From Clostridium sp. (GTDB taxonomy: Bacteria; Bacillota; Clostridia; Clostridiales; Clostridiaceae), in assembly GCA_017435645.1 (NCBI GenBank), contig JAFSER010000036.1:1-45861 (forward strand): DNA of 45,861 nucleotides. Reading direction: 5' to 3'. The translations under genes were made by a program, and so were the position numbers. Under the pieces are notes generated by a model that worked only from the letters and a program-made list of their open reading frames with translations, did not search any database and was not told the DNA's origin. Below are positions 28,995 through 37,557 of the stretch, one piece after another (within the stretch, counting starts at the first letter, position 1; each line of letters begins with the position of its first letter).

Positions 28995-29711
28995 CTATTT
29001 TTTAGATGAAACTAAAGTTCCTATCTTTTCACCAGAAATAGCTCTTTTAATATTTCCTGGCTCATCTAATCCAAATACTAAGATTGGAATACTGTTATCC
29101 ATACATAAAGATGTAGCAGTTGAATCCATAACTTGTAATCCTTGTTCAAGTACTTCTATATAAGTAAGTGTATCATATTTTTTAGCATCTTGGTACACAT
29201 GTGGATCTTTATCATAAACACCATCAACTTTTTTAGCTAAAAGTATTACATCAGCTTCTATTTCAGCTGCTCTTAAGGCTGCTGTAGTATCAGTTGAAAA
29301 ATAAGGATTTCCTGTTCCAGCTGCAAAAATAACTACTCTTCCTTTTTCTAAATGTCTTACTGCTCTTCTTCTTATAAACGGTTCAGCAATTTCTTTCATT
29401 TCAATAGCAGTTTGAACTCTTGTCATAACACCATTTTGCTCAAGAGAATCCTGTAGCGCTAAGGCATTAATGCATGTTGCAAGCATTCCCATATGGTCTG
29501 CTTGTGATCTGTCCATACCTTCTCCGCTTCTTCCTCTCCAGATATTTCCTCCACCAACAACTAGACCAACTTCAACACCCATATCAACTAAATCTTTAAC
29601 TTCTAATGTTATTCTTTTTATGATATTGAAGTCAAATCCAAAACCATTCTCTCCTGCTAAAGCTTCTCCTGAAACTTTAAGTATTACTCTTTTATATTCA
29701 CATTTTCCCAT
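28995..29711 (-). CDS. pyrH: UMP kinase
   Basis: The hexameric bacterial UMP kinase of the amino-acid-kinase fold, making UDP for RNA, DNA and cell-wall precursors. It begins with [15 protein letters not shown], and [26 protein letters not shown] and [10 protein letters not shown] are diagnostic. Length 238 aa is standard. The ATG at 29711 follows GGAGG. A strong terminator lies about 35 nt upstream, between tsf and pyrH. Confidence 0.98.
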   Translation of the reverse strand: MGKCEYKRVILKVSGEALAGENGFGFDFNIIKRITLEVKDLVDMGVEVGLVVGGGNIWRGRSGEGMDRSQADHMGMLATCINALALQDSLEQNGVMTRVQTAIEMKEIAEPFIRRRAVRHLEKGRVVIFAAGTGNPYFSTDTTAALRAAEIEADVILLAKKVDGVYDKDPHVYQDAKKYDTLTYIEVLEQGLQVMDSTATSLCMDNSIPILVFGLDEPGNIKRAISGEKIGTLVSSKK

Positions 29712-29746
29712 TCTTAGTAACCTCCATATATGTTAAGTTTTTTCCT

Positions 29747-29773
29747 AAAAAAAGAGAACACAAATGTGTTCTC
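29747..29773 (-). terminator. Intrinsic terminator between tsf and pyrH
   Basis: Minus-strand GAGAACAC-ATTT-GTGTTCTC, 8-bp perfect stem followed by seven U. About 35 nt remain before pyrH, too little for a full promoter plus leader. It probably reduces rather than abolishes transcription into pyrH-frr. Confidence 0.92.
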
Positions 29774-29780
29774 CTTTGTA

Positions 29781-30692
29781 TTACTTACTCATCTTAGCTA
29801 CTTCTTCAGCGAAGTTATCTTCAGCCTTTTCGATACCTTCTCCTCTTTCGAATCTTACAAACTTATTGATAGTTATAGGAGAACCAACTTCCTTTGATTT
29901 TTCTTGAAGGTATTTGCTTATGCTCTTATCTCCATCTTTTACCCAAGCTTGATCTAAAAGACATACTTCTTTATAGTATTTTTGAATTCTTCCCATTACC
30001 ATTTTTTCTACTATGTTTTCTGGTTTTCCTTCATTTAAAGCTTGAACTCTATAGATTTCCTTTTCTTTTTCTAATGATTCGTTATCAACATCTTCTCTGC
30101 TTAAGAATGTTGGATTAGCAGCTGCAACTTGCATACAAACATCTTTAGCTACTTCTTTTAATGTAGCAACGTTGTCTGATTCACAGTTTAATTCCACTAC
30201 AACACCAATTCTTCCGCCACCGTGGATATAACTTTCAACTACACCATTAGCAACGTTAAATTTTTCAAATCTTCTTACTGTCATATTTTCGCCTAACTTA
30301 GCTATTAAAGCTGTTAAAGCTGCAGATACTGTGTTTTCAGCATCATAGTTTTCATTAACAAATTCTTCTACATTTGTAGCTGAAGTTGTTGAAGCCATTT
30401 CAGCTAATCTGCTTGCAAAGTTTACGAACTCTTCGTTAGCAGCAACGAAATCTGTTTCACAGTTTACTTCTACTATACCAGCTGATTTATTATCTTCTGA
30501 TATATAAGTTTTAACTATACCTTCAGCAGCTATTCTTCCTGCTTTCTTAGCAGCAGCAGCAAGCCCCTTTTCTCTTAATATTTCAATAGCTTTTTCCATA
30601 TCGCCTTGAGCTTCTGTTAAAGCCTTTTTGCAGTCCATCATTCCTGCACCAGTTTTTTCTCTTAATTCTTTAACTGATTTAGCAGTTATCAT
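29781..30692 (-). CDS. tsf: Elongation factor Ts
   Basis: Nucleotide exchange factor for EF-Tu. An N-terminal UBA-like domain (1-50: [19 protein letters not shown]) is followed by the core with the EF-Tu-disrupting TDFV motif (80-83) and the duplicated NCESDNVA. C-terminal ERGEG precedes the last helix. Length 303 aa is typical. It follows rpsB after 85 nt containing a hairpin, the usual rpsB-tsf pair. Confidence 0.98.
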   Translation of the reverse strand: MITAKSVKELREKTGAGMMDCKKALTEAQGDMEKAIEILREKGLAAAAKKAGRIAAEGIVKTYISEDNKSAGIVEVNCETDFVAANEEFVNFASRLAEMASTTSATNVEEFVNENYDAENTVSAALTALIAKLGENMTVRRFEKFNVANGVVESYIHGGGRIGVVVELNCESDNVATLKEVAKDVCMQVAAANPTFLSREDVDNESLEKEKEIYRVQALNEGKPENIVEKMVMGRIQKYYKEVCLLDQAWVKDGDKSISKYLQEKSKEVGSPITINKFVRFERGEGIEKAEDNFAEEVAKMSK

Positions 30693-30736
30693 AATGTTAT
30701 TCCTCCTAACTTATTGTAAACCTCACCACTTAGGTT

Positions 30737-30768
30737 AAAAGGTAAATGAGAAAACTCACCTACCTTTT
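30737..30768 (-). other. Hairpin between rpsB and tsf
   Basis: Minus-strand AAAAGGTA-GGTGAG pairs with CTCATT-TACCTTTT, a 14-bp stem around a TTTT loop. Two pairs are G-U only in minus-strand RNA, supporting the direction. It is followed by TTTT then AACC, too short for a strong terminator. It may be a weak attenuator or processing site that sets the S2:EF-Ts ratio. Confidence 0.65.
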
Positions 30769-30777
30769 TAAATTTTA

Positions 30778-31476
30778 TTACTCAGCTAATTGTTCGCCTT
30801 GTCTTCCTTCCATTATACCATCAGCAATTTTAGCAGTTATTAATTTTACAGCTCTTATTGCATCATCGTTACCTGGAATTACGTAATCAACTTCTTCTGG
30901 ATCACAGTTAGTATCTACTATACCCACTACTGGAATTCCTAATATTTTTGCTTCTGAAATAGCATTTTTTTCTTTTCTTGGGTCTACAAATATAGCTCCA
31001 ATGTTAGTAGCATCTAAGTTTTTAATACCACCTAAGTTCTTTTCTAACTTTTCCATTTCGCCTTTTAACTTTATAACTTCTTTCTTAGGTAAAACGTCAA
31101 AAGTTCCGTTTTCTTCCATAGTTTTTAAAGTTTCTAATCTGTTAATTCTAGTTTTGATAGTTTTGAAGTTAGTTAACATTCCACCTAACCATCTATTGTT
31201 AACGAAGTGCATGTTTGATCTTATTGCTTCTTCTTCTATAGCTTCTTGTGCTTGCTTCTTAGTTCCAACAAATAAGATATCCTTTCCTTCTGCAGCAACT
31301 TCTTTAATGAACTCATATGCTTCATCTACTTTTTTAACAGTCTTTTGAAGATCTATTATATATATTCCGTTTCTTTCTGTGAATATATAAGGAGCCATCT
31401 TAGGGTTCCATCTTCTTGTTTGGTGTCCAAAATGTACACCTGCTTCTAGTAATTGTTTCATTGATATAACTGACAT
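30778..31476 (-). CDS. rpsB: 30S ribosomal protein uS2
   Basis: A late-binding 30S protein. The signature [22 protein letters not shown] opens it, with [10 protein letters not shown] and [14 protein letters not shown] following, and [25 protein letters not shown] near the end. Length 232 aa is typical. The ATG at 31476 follows AGGAGG. It has its own consensus promoter and a strongly folded leader and is followed by tsf. Confidence 0.98.
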   Translation of the reverse strand: MSVISMKQLLEAGVHFGHQTRRWNPKMAPYIFTERNGIYIIDLQKTVKKVDEAYEFIKEVAAEGKDILFVGTKKQAQEAIEEEAIRSNMHFVNNRWLGGMLTNFKTIKTRINRLETLKTMEENGTFDVLPKKEVIKLKGEMEKLEKNLGGIKNLDATNIGAIFVDPRKEKNAISEAKILGIPVVGIVDTNCDPEEVDYVIPGNDDAIRAVKLITAKIADGIMEGRQGEQLAE

Positions 31477-31501
31477 TTTCTTACCTCCTGGTTATTTCCT
31501 C

Positions 31502-31555
31502 CATTATCTTCTTATAGAACTTCCTTTCGGCACCATCTCTATAAATTGGATAATG
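31502..31555 (-). promoter_or_regulatory. Nested stem-loop in the rpsB leader (candidate S2 leader)
   Basis: In minus-strand RNA, CATTATC (31555-31549) pairs with GATAATG (31508-31502). Inside, TTATAGA (31544-31538) pairs with TCTATAA (31518-31512). At the tip, CC-GAAA-GG closes a GNRA tetraloop (31530-31523). The bases between helices form internal loops suitable for protein binding. The structure ends immediately before GGAGG, about 25 nt ahead of the start codon. S2 autoregulation is known in other bacteria, but the binder here is inferred. Confidence 0.65.
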
Positions 31556-31576
31556 TGTGTATTTCTTACCTTTGTT

Positions 31577-31605
31577 AGTATAACATAAGCTTATAACAGT
31601 ATCAA
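31577..31605 (-). promoter_or_regulatory. Sigma-A promoter of rpsB-tsf
   Basis: -35 TTGATA (31605-31600) and -10 TATACT (31582-31577) with 17-nt spacing. Predicted start about 31570, giving a leader of about 94 nt that contains the nested hairpin. Confidence 0.88.
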
Positions 31606-31704
31606 TATTTTTTTCATACAAATATTAATAAAATAATTTTGTATAATATATATTCTATTAATAGATGTTATATGTATTAAACTTATGTCTTATTTATAAA
31701 GAAT

Positions 31705-31745
31705 TAAAAAATAAGGAGATTAATACACATCTCCTTATTTTTTAA
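31705..31745 (-). terminator. Terminator of codY (symmetrical)
   Basis: Minus-strand stem AAAAAATAAGGAGAT / ATCTCCTTATTTTTT (15 bp, 8-nt loop) with six T, starting right after the codY stop. The A/T flanks make it symmetrical, so it could also work on the plus strand. It isolates codY from rpsB. Confidence 0.9.
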
Positions 31746-31746
31746 T

Positions 31747-32523
31747 TTAATTAATTTTTTTTAATTCATCAAGTAATTTTTCATTTAATATCTTAATATG
31801 AGTTCCTTTCATACCAAGAGATCTTGATTCAATTACTCCTGCACTTTCAAACTTTCTTAAAGCATTTACTATTACACTTCTTGTAATACCAACTTTATCT
31901 GCTATTTTTGAAGCTACTAATAATCCTTCATTACCTTCAAGTTCTCCAAAAATATGTTCAACTGCTTCAAGCTCTGAATATGATAATGTTCCAATAGCTA
32001 ATTGAACTACAGCTTTTTTTCTAGCTTCTTCTTCTATTTCAACTTGTTTTGCTCTAAGTATTTCTAATCCAACTATAGTAGCACTATATTCTGCAATTAC
32101 TAAATCATCATCAGTAAAACTTTCTGCGAATCTAGCTAGTATTAAAGTACCTAATCTTTCTCTATTACCTATTATAGGAACTATTGTTGTTATTTTATCT
32201 TCCATTATGCATTCTCCTGTTTCTTCAAAAACGCATAAACCATCATTAGATATATTAGCAATACTTTCATGCATACTTAATAATTTTTCATTATAATCTT
32301 CAGGAAATCTTTTTTCATCTAAAACTTGTGTTTTCATAACATCACATTGGAAGTTCTTAGAGAATTTATATCCTAATATTTTTCCTTTTCTACTTGTTAC
32401 ATATACATTACATGATAAAACATCACTTAATAAATCACATATATCTTCAAATTCCACTGGATCAGTACCTGACTTTTGTAGTATCTTGTTTAACATTCTA
32501 GTTTTATTTAACAATGCTGACAT
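31747..32523 (-). CDS. codY: GTP/branched-chain amino acid-sensing transcriptional repressor CodY
   Basis: The global nutritional regulator of Firmicutes, which also controls virulence and sporulation genes in clostridia. An N-terminal GAF domain (about 1-155) binds branched-chain amino acids. A linker helix leads to the C-terminal winged helix-turn-helix, with recognition region [20 protein letters not shown] near 209-228 and [11 protein letters not shown] after it. Length 258 aa is standard. The ATG at 32523 follows GGAGG. It has its own promoter, a CodY-box-like site across the -35, and a terminator, so it can be a single-gene unit in addition to possible read-through from topA. Confidence 0.97.
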   Translation of the reverse strand: MSALLNKTRMLNKILQKSGTDPVEFEDICDLLSDVLSCNVYVTSRKGKILGYKFSKNFQCDVMKTQVLDEKRFPEDYNEKLLSMHESIANISNDGLCVFEETGECIMEDKITTIVPIIGNRERLGTLILARFAESFTDDDLVIAEYSATIVGLEILRAKQVEIEEEARKKAVVQLAIGTLSYSELEAVEHIFGELEGNEGLLVASKIADKVGITRSVIVNALRKFESAGVIESRSLGMKGTHIKILNEKLLDELKKIN

Positions 32524-32611
32524 TCACTCTTCCTCCTACTTTATAAAATGTTAAATTTCAAGAATATTTGGAATAGTTTAAACTTTCCAAACAAATCTTT
32601 TTCACTCACTT

Positions 32612-32640
32612 ATACTATCATAGGAGACCTTAAATTTCAA
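32612..32640 (-). promoter_or_regulatory. Sigma-A promoter of codY
   Basis: -35 TTGAAA (32640-32635) and -10 TAGTAT (32617-32612), spacer 17. Predicted leader about 80 nt. The topA-codY gap (32524-32735) otherwise shows no terminator for topA. Confidence 0.75.
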
Positions 32641-32646
32641 CAAATT
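32632..32646 (-). promoter_or_regulatory. CodY-box-like operator at the codY promoter
   Basis: Minus-strand AATTTGTTGAAATTT differs from the CodY consensus AATTTTCWGAAAATT at three of 15 positions and covers the codY -35 element. Binding here would block polymerase and give negative autoregulation. The match is seen; binding is inferred. Confidence 0.5.
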
Positions 32647-32735
32647 TCTCACTATTTTTTATTTTGCTTTCGAAAAAAAGTTTATTTTGACAGTTTAATA
32701 ACATGTAATCAATTTCTATTTATAATATATATTTT

Positions 32736-34826
32736 TTACTCTTTATCTTTTTCTATATTAATTTTTATAGTTTTATTACATTCAGTGTTTGAGCACTGTC
32801 CATAACTTCCCTTAGTCTTGCTATACTTTAAAACCATAAATCCTCCACACTCATCACATTTCTCCTTAATAGGTTCATTCCAACTTACAAAATTACAATC
32901 TGGATAATTAGAGCAACCAAAAAACTTCTTTCCTTTTTTACTTCTTTTAACTTGAATTTTACCACCACACTTTGGACATGGCACATCCAGTTCTTCAACT
33001 ATAGGCTTTGCATTTTTACATTCTGGATAATTAGGACATGCTAAAAACTTTCCATATCTACCACGCTTTATTACCATCATGCTACCACACTTATCACAAG
33101 GAACATCACTTACTTCATCTTCAATAACAACCTTTGATATTTCTTTTTCAGCCTTTTCTAAAGCAATCTTTAAAGGAGTAAAAAATTCTTTAACTACCTT
33201 TTTCCACTCTTCTTGGCCTTCTTCTATATAATCTAGGTTTCTTTCCATGTCTGCTGTAAAATCTACATCTACAATTTCTTTAAAATATTCACTTAGTATG
33301 TTATTAACTATAAAACCTAATTCAGTTGGAAATAAGTTTTTCTTTTCTCTATTTATATAATCTCTACTTAATAAAACTGAAATAGTTGGAACATAAGTAC
33401 TCGGCCTTCCTATTCCTTTCTCTTCTAATAATTTTACAAAAGACGCTTCTGTATATCTAGCTGGTGGCTGAGTAAAATGTTGCTTGCCTTCAATGGCTAC
33501 ATTATTTAATACATCATTTTCCTTTAATTCTGGTAAACTAACATCTTCATTATCTTCTTCAGTGTTATATTGATATAATTTCATAAATCCATCAAATTTT
33601 ATAGTTGATCCAGTAGCTTTAAACTTATAATCACCATTCATAATTTCTATACTATTTGTATTAAGCTCACAAGATGCCATTTGACTTGCCATAAATCTAT
33701 TCCAAATTAATGTATATAATTTATATTGTTCTGATGTTAATGAATTTTTAGCAACTTCAGGTGTAATTTCTACTATAGATGGTCTAATAGCTTCATGAGC
33801 ATCTTGTATATTTTTCTTACTCTTATACACTCTAGGATTAGCTGGTATATATTCTTTCCCATAGTTGGTATTAATAAAATCTAACGCCTTTTCTTGAGCT
33901 TCCTCTGAAATTCTAACTGAATCAGTTCTCATGTAAGTTATAAGCCCTACAGTTCCATATCCTTTTACTTCTACACCTTCATATAAAACTTGAGCTATAG
34001 ACATAGTTCTTTTAGTCATAAAATTCAACTTTTTTGAAGCTTCTTGTTGAAGTGTACTAGTTGTAAAAGGTGCTAAAGGATTTTTCACTTTACTTCCTTT
34101 TTTAACCTTTGTTACGATAAATTCATTGTCTTTTAATTCATCAATTATTTTATCACTTTCTTCTTTTGTATTAATTTCAATTTTCTTTTCTTTATATTGT
34201 CTTAACTTTATAGGAAATTTCTTTCTTTCCTTACTTGCAATACAATCAACACTCCAATATTCCTTTGGCTTGAAAGCTTTTATCTCTAACTCCCTATCGC
34301 ATATTAATTTTAAAGCAGCAGATTGAACTCTTCCTGCACTTAGTCCCCACTTAACATACTTCCATAATATAGGGCTTATTTCATATCCTACTAATCTATC
34401 TAATACTCTTCTTGCTTGCTGAGCATCAACAAGATTATTATTAATTACCCTTGCTTCCTTTATTGATGATTTTACAGCAGATTTAGTTATTTCATTAAAT
34501 ACTATTCTACATTTTTTATCCTCTGGAATTTTTAATATATTAGCTAAATGCCATGATATAGCTTCTCCTTCACGATCAGGGTCCGTTGCAAGATATACTT
34601 TATCAGCCTTTTTAGCTGCTTTTTTTAATTTAGCTATTAAATCTCCTTTTCCCCTAATAGTAATATATTTAGGATTAAAATTGTCTTCTATATTAACCCC
34701 TAAGGTACTTTTAGGTAAATCCCTTACATGTCCCATGGATGCTTCCACAGTATAATTTTTACCAAGATACTTCCCTATAGTTTTAGCCTTTGCAGGCGAT
34801 TCTACTATTACAAGATTTTGTCCCAT
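32736..34826 (-). CDS. topA: DNA topoisomerase I
   Basis: A type IA topoisomerase that relaxes negative supercoils. The TOPRIM domain has E9 (VIVESPAKAKTIGKYLG) and D82-x-D84-x-E86. The catalytic tyrosine is Y298 in GLITYMRTDSVRIS. Three C-terminal four-cysteine zinc ribbons follow (starting CDKCG, CPKCG and CDECG) from about residue 575. Length 696 aa is typical for clostridia. The ATG at 34826 follows AGGAG, but this site is the 3' arm of a perfect 7-bp hairpin. It follows dprA by 43 nt and precedes codY. Confidence 0.97.
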   Translation of the reverse strand: MGQNLVIVESPAKAKTIGKYLGKNYTVEASMGHVRDLPKSTLGVNIEDNFNPKYITIRGKGDLIAKLKKAAKKADKVYLATDPDREGEAISWHLANILKIPEDKKCRIVFNEITKSAVKSSIKEARVINNNLVDAQQARRVLDRLVGYEISPILWKYVKWGLSAGRVQSAALKLICDRELEIKAFKPKEYWSVDCIASKERKKFPIKLRQYKEKKIEINTKEESDKIIDELKDNEFIVTKVKKGSKVKNPLAPFTTSTLQQEASKKLNFMTKRTMSIAQVLYEGVEVKGYGTVGLITYMRTDSVRISEEAQEKALDFINTNYGKEYIPANPRVYKSKKNIQDAHEAIRPSIVEITPEVAKNSLTSEQYKLYTLIWNRFMASQMASCELNTNSIEIMNGDYKFKATGSTIKFDGFMKLYQYNTEEDNEDVSLPELKENDVLNNVAIEGKQHFTQPPARYTEASFVKLLEEKGIGRPSTYVPTISVLLSRDYINREKKNLFPTELGFIVNNILSEYFKEIVDVDFTADMERNLDYIEEGQEEWKKVVKEFFTPLKIALEKAEKEISKVVIEDEVSDVPCDKCGSMMVIKRGRYGKFLACPNYPECKNAKPIVEELDVPCPKCGGKIQVKRSKKGKKFFGCSNYPDCNFVSWNEPIKEKCDECGGFMVLKYSKTKGSYGQCSNTECNKTIKINIEKDKE

Positions 34827-34833
34827 ATATCAC

Positions 34834-34855
34834 AAACTCCTTTTTACAGGAGTTT
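34834..34855 (-). promoter_or_regulatory. Hairpin covering the topA ribosome binding site
   Basis: Minus-strand AAACTCC (34855-34849) pairs with GGAGTTT (34840-34834), which is the topA Shine-Dalgarno; the loop is 8 nt. Only UUU follows the stem, so a dprA terminator is the weaker reading. A supercoiling- or temperature-sensitive translation switch is conceivable but unproven. Confidence 0.5.
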
Positions 34856-34869
34856 ACACCCCCCTTATT

Positions 34870-35910
34870 TTAAATTGTTTTAGCATAATAATTGCCTGGA
34901 AGGCAAATAATTTCATTTCTATTTTGCATTTCAAATAATAACTCAAATAATACCTTTCTGTCAACATTTACACAATTTATAATATCATCTAAATGTATAG
35001 GTTCTCTATTAATAACTTCTAAAAGTTTTATTTTGTAGGGATTTTTTTCTATTTTTTTAGAATTTTTTTTATTTATTTTTAAAAATAAATACAAATCATC
35101 AATTCCTGAATAAACTTGTGCTCCATCTCTAATTAATTCATTACAACCTTTACTATTTCCATTTAAAACAGAGCCTGGAATAGCCATTATATCCATACCT
35201 AAATATAATGCATAATCTACAGTTATTAAGCTTCCACTTTTAACAGTTGCTTCTATTATAATTAATTTATCACTAATTGCACTTATTATCCTGTTCCTTC
35301 TTGGAAAGTTATAACTAAAAGGTGGGGTATTAGGTAAAAATTCAGACAAAATAAGTCCCCCTCTCTCTAAAATCTCCTTATATAATAGTTTATTGCTTTT
35401 TGGGTAGACTATATCTATTCCACATCCTAGAACCCCTATAGTTTTACCTTGATTATCAATTGCTCCCTTATGAGAAATTGAATCTATCCCTGTTGCTAAT
35501 CCACTAACTACAGTAAAATTATTTTCACTTAAATTTCTAGAAATCTCTTTTGCTACATTAGCACCATAAGTACTACATTTTCTAGCACCTACAACTGCAA
35601 TTAAATTTCCTTTTAATAGTTCTATATCTCCTTTATAGAATAATATATATGGAGGTTCTTCTAATTGTTTTAATTTCTCACAATAATACTCTGAATTATA
35701 CGTTATATATCCTATTCCTTCTTTAAGTAAATAATCTTTAAATAATTCTATTTTTTCTTCATTTACATCACTTTTATCTATATTCTTTAATTCTTTTATT
35801 ATATTGCTATTTTTTCTAATAGTCTCCTCATCTTTATATTTCTTTATTAATTCTATTTTTCTGTAATTACTTATCTTTAATAAAATAAACCAAATTTCAC
35901 TATTTTTCAT
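34870..35910 (-). CDS. dprA: DNA-processing protein DprA
   Basis: Loads RecA on incoming single-stranded DNA during transformation. An N-terminal SAM-like helical region (1-85) precedes the Rossmann-fold core with VGARKCSTYG, VVSGLATGIDS, GVLGCGIDIVYP and FPRRNRIISA. The C-terminal part (from about 285) looks like the winged-helix DML1-like domain. It has 346 aa. The ATG at 35910 follows AGAGGT, 12 nt after comM. Presence of comM and dprA is common in clostridia not known to be naturally competent, so a recombination role is possible. Confidence 0.94.
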   Translation of the reverse strand: MKNSEIWFILLKISNYRKIELIKKYKDEETIRKNSNIIKELKNIDKSDVNEEKIELFKDYLLKEGIGYITYNSEYYCEKLKQLEEPPYILFYKGDIELLKGNLIAVVGARKCSTYGANVAKEISRNLSENNFTVVSGLATGIDSISHKGAIDNQGKTIGVLGCGIDIVYPKSNKLLYKEILERGGLILSEFLPNTPPFSYNFPRRNRIISAISDKLIIIEATVKSGSLITVDYALYLGMDIMAIPGSVLNGNSKGCNELIRDGAQVYSGIDDLYLFLKINKKNSKKIEKNPYKIKLLEVINREPIHLDDIINCVNVDRKVLFELLFEMQNRNEIICLPGNYYAKTI

Positions 35911-35922
35911 AATTCATACCTC

Positions 35923-37446
35923 TTATACTATTTCTCCTTCTATATTTTTTCTATATCCTAAAGCTTCAATAATATGATAATCATTAATTATGTCACTTTG
36001 CTCCAAATCCGCTATAGTTCTAGCTACTTTTAATAATTTATCATAGCCTCTCATAGTCAAATCAAAATTCTCATAAAAGCTTCTAACTAAAATCTTTGAA
36101 GATTTTGATATGCTAAATAAACCTTCTATATCTTTTCCCTTTACCTCAGAATTGTAATTATATTGAAAGTTTTTAAATCTAAATTTTTGTACTTCTCTTG
36201 CTATCAGTACATTTTCTTTCATTTTTTCTGAAGAGATGCTCTCCTTTCTCTTCTTAATATCCTCAAATTTTAGTTTTGGAACAAAATTTAATAAGTCAAT
36301 TCTATCTAAAAGTGCTCTAGATAATTTACCCATATATCTCTTTCTTTCAGCATATGTGCATACACATTTACTGTCTATACCTCCACCTGAATACATCCCA
36401 CATGGACAAGTATTAGTTGCTGCAATTAACAAAAAATTAGCAGGTAACTTATAACTTCCATTAATTCTATTTATATTAATAATTTTTTCTTCTATAGGCT
36501 CCCTCAATCCTTCTAAAACTTCTCTTCTAAACTCTAATATTTCATCTAAAAATAGAACCCCATTATGTGCTAATGTAATTTCTCCAGCTGTAACTATTTT
36601 CCCACCACCGATCAAAGCTGTTCTAGTAATTGTATGGTTAGGATTTCTAAAAGGTCTATTTAAATGCCCATCTCCTAAAAACAATCCTGAAGCACTATAT
36701 ATCTTAGCTATTTCTATTTCTTCTTTTTTTGATAAAGGAGGCATTATAGATGGTAGTGCCCTAGCAAGCATAGTTTTTCCTGCTCCTGGAGTACCATATA
36801 GTAATACATTATGTTTACCTGCTGCAGATATTTGCATAACTCTTTTTGAAGTATTTTGACCAATTATTTCAGAATAATTTATCTCTTCTTTAATTGGTAT
36901 ATCTTCTTTTTCTTCAAATATATACGGTAATAAATCTTTATTTTCTATAAATGAAATAACTTCTTTTAGATTTTTAAATGGATAAAAATTCCCCATATTA
37001 TAATATCTAAGCTCTTTTAAATTATTTATAGGAAATATATAACTATTTTTTCTATTTTTTTCTCCTTCAAATATAATAGGCAATATTCCTTTTATTCCTT
37101 TTAATTCACCTGCTAATGATAATTCTCCAAAAATAATAAATTCATTTAGTTTTTTCATTGTTATTTGGTTTGATTTCATTAAAATTCCTATAGCTATAGG
37201 CAAATCTAATAGTGATCCAATCTTTTTTATATCTGCTGGAGCTAAATTAATAGTTATTCTTCCTATCGGAAATTCATATCCACTATTTACTATAGCTGAT
37301 CTAACTCTTTCTTTTGATTCTTTTACTGATGCATCTGGAAGACCAACTATAGAAAAACTAGGCATTCCCTTATTTATATCTACTTCAACATTAACAAGCA
37401 TTCCATCTAAGCCATTATGAGTAGCACTAATTAATTCAATTGACAA
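35923..37446 (-). CDS. comM: YifB/ComM family Mg-chelatase-like AAA+ ATPase
   Basis: A AAA+ hexameric helicase of the ComM/YifB family, which promotes branch migration during recombination in transformable bacteria. An N-terminal Lon-protease-like (ChlI) domain contains GLPDASVKESKERVRSAI. The ATPase core has Walker A YGTPGAGKT near residue 215 and Walker B GVLFLDEI. The C-terminal domain carries MRGYDKLLKVARTIADL. The longest frame starts at TTG 37479, but AAGAGGTGAG (37451-37460) precedes TTG at 37446, giving MSIELISATHNGLDGM, which matches the normal family start. Length is then 507 aa. It is transcribed divergently from yraN. Confidence 0.93.
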   Translation of the reverse strand: MSIELISATHNGLDGMLVNVEVDINKGMPSFSIVGLPDASVKESKERVRSAIVNSGYEFPIGRITINLAPADIKKIGSLLDLPIAIGILMKSNQITMKKLNEFIIFGELSLAGELKGIKGILPIIFEGEKNRKNSYIFPINNLKELRYYNMGNFYPFKNLKEVISFIENKDLLPYIFEEKEDIPIKEEINYSEIIGQNTSKRVMQISAAGKHNVLLYGTPGAGKTMLARALPSIMPPLSKKEEIEIAKIYSASGLFLGDGHLNRPFRNPNHTITRTALIGGGKIVTAGEITLAHNGVLFLDEILEFRREVLEGLREPIEEKIININRINGSYKLPANFLLIAATNTCPCGMYSGGGIDSKCVCTYAERKRYMGKLSRALLDRIDLLNFVPKLKFEDIKKRKESISSEKMKENVLIAREVQKFRFKNFQYNYNSEVKGKDIEGLFSISKSSKILVRSFYENFDLTMRGYDKLLKVARTIADLEQSDIINDYHIIEALGYRKNIEGEIV

Positions 37447-37557
37447 ATTACTCACCTCTTTATTATTGAGTATTGACAAGTAAATTTAATTATTAAACAT
37501 TATTTTTAGAATTATTTATTTAATTTTAGGCAATATTTTTAAATAGGTGATATAATT
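37447..37557. promoter_or_regulatory. Divergent comM / yraN intergenic region
   Basis: 111 bp between the two divergent starts. On the plus strand a perfect -35 TTGACA (37473-37478) is followed 17 nt later by a poor -10 (AACATT). No strong minus-strand promoter for comM stands out; TTGCCT is the best -35-like hexamer. The region is highly AT-rich. Confidence 0.4.

Noticed and set aside
31481-31504. Seven-codon upstream frame (ATG...TAA) ending in the rpsB ribosome binding site
   Set aside because: It has no ribosome binding site of its own and is made mostly of Shine-Dalgarno-like sequence; a chance frame is the simpler view.
32553-32575. Second CodY-like site downstream of the codY promoter (around ATATTCTTGAAATTT)
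   Set aside because: About five mismatches to the 15-nt consensus, within chance expectation for AT-rich DNA.
32687-32692. Perfect TTGACA hexamer on the plus strand in the topA-codY gap
   Set aside because: No acceptable -10 at 16-18 nt and no plus-strand gene downstream.
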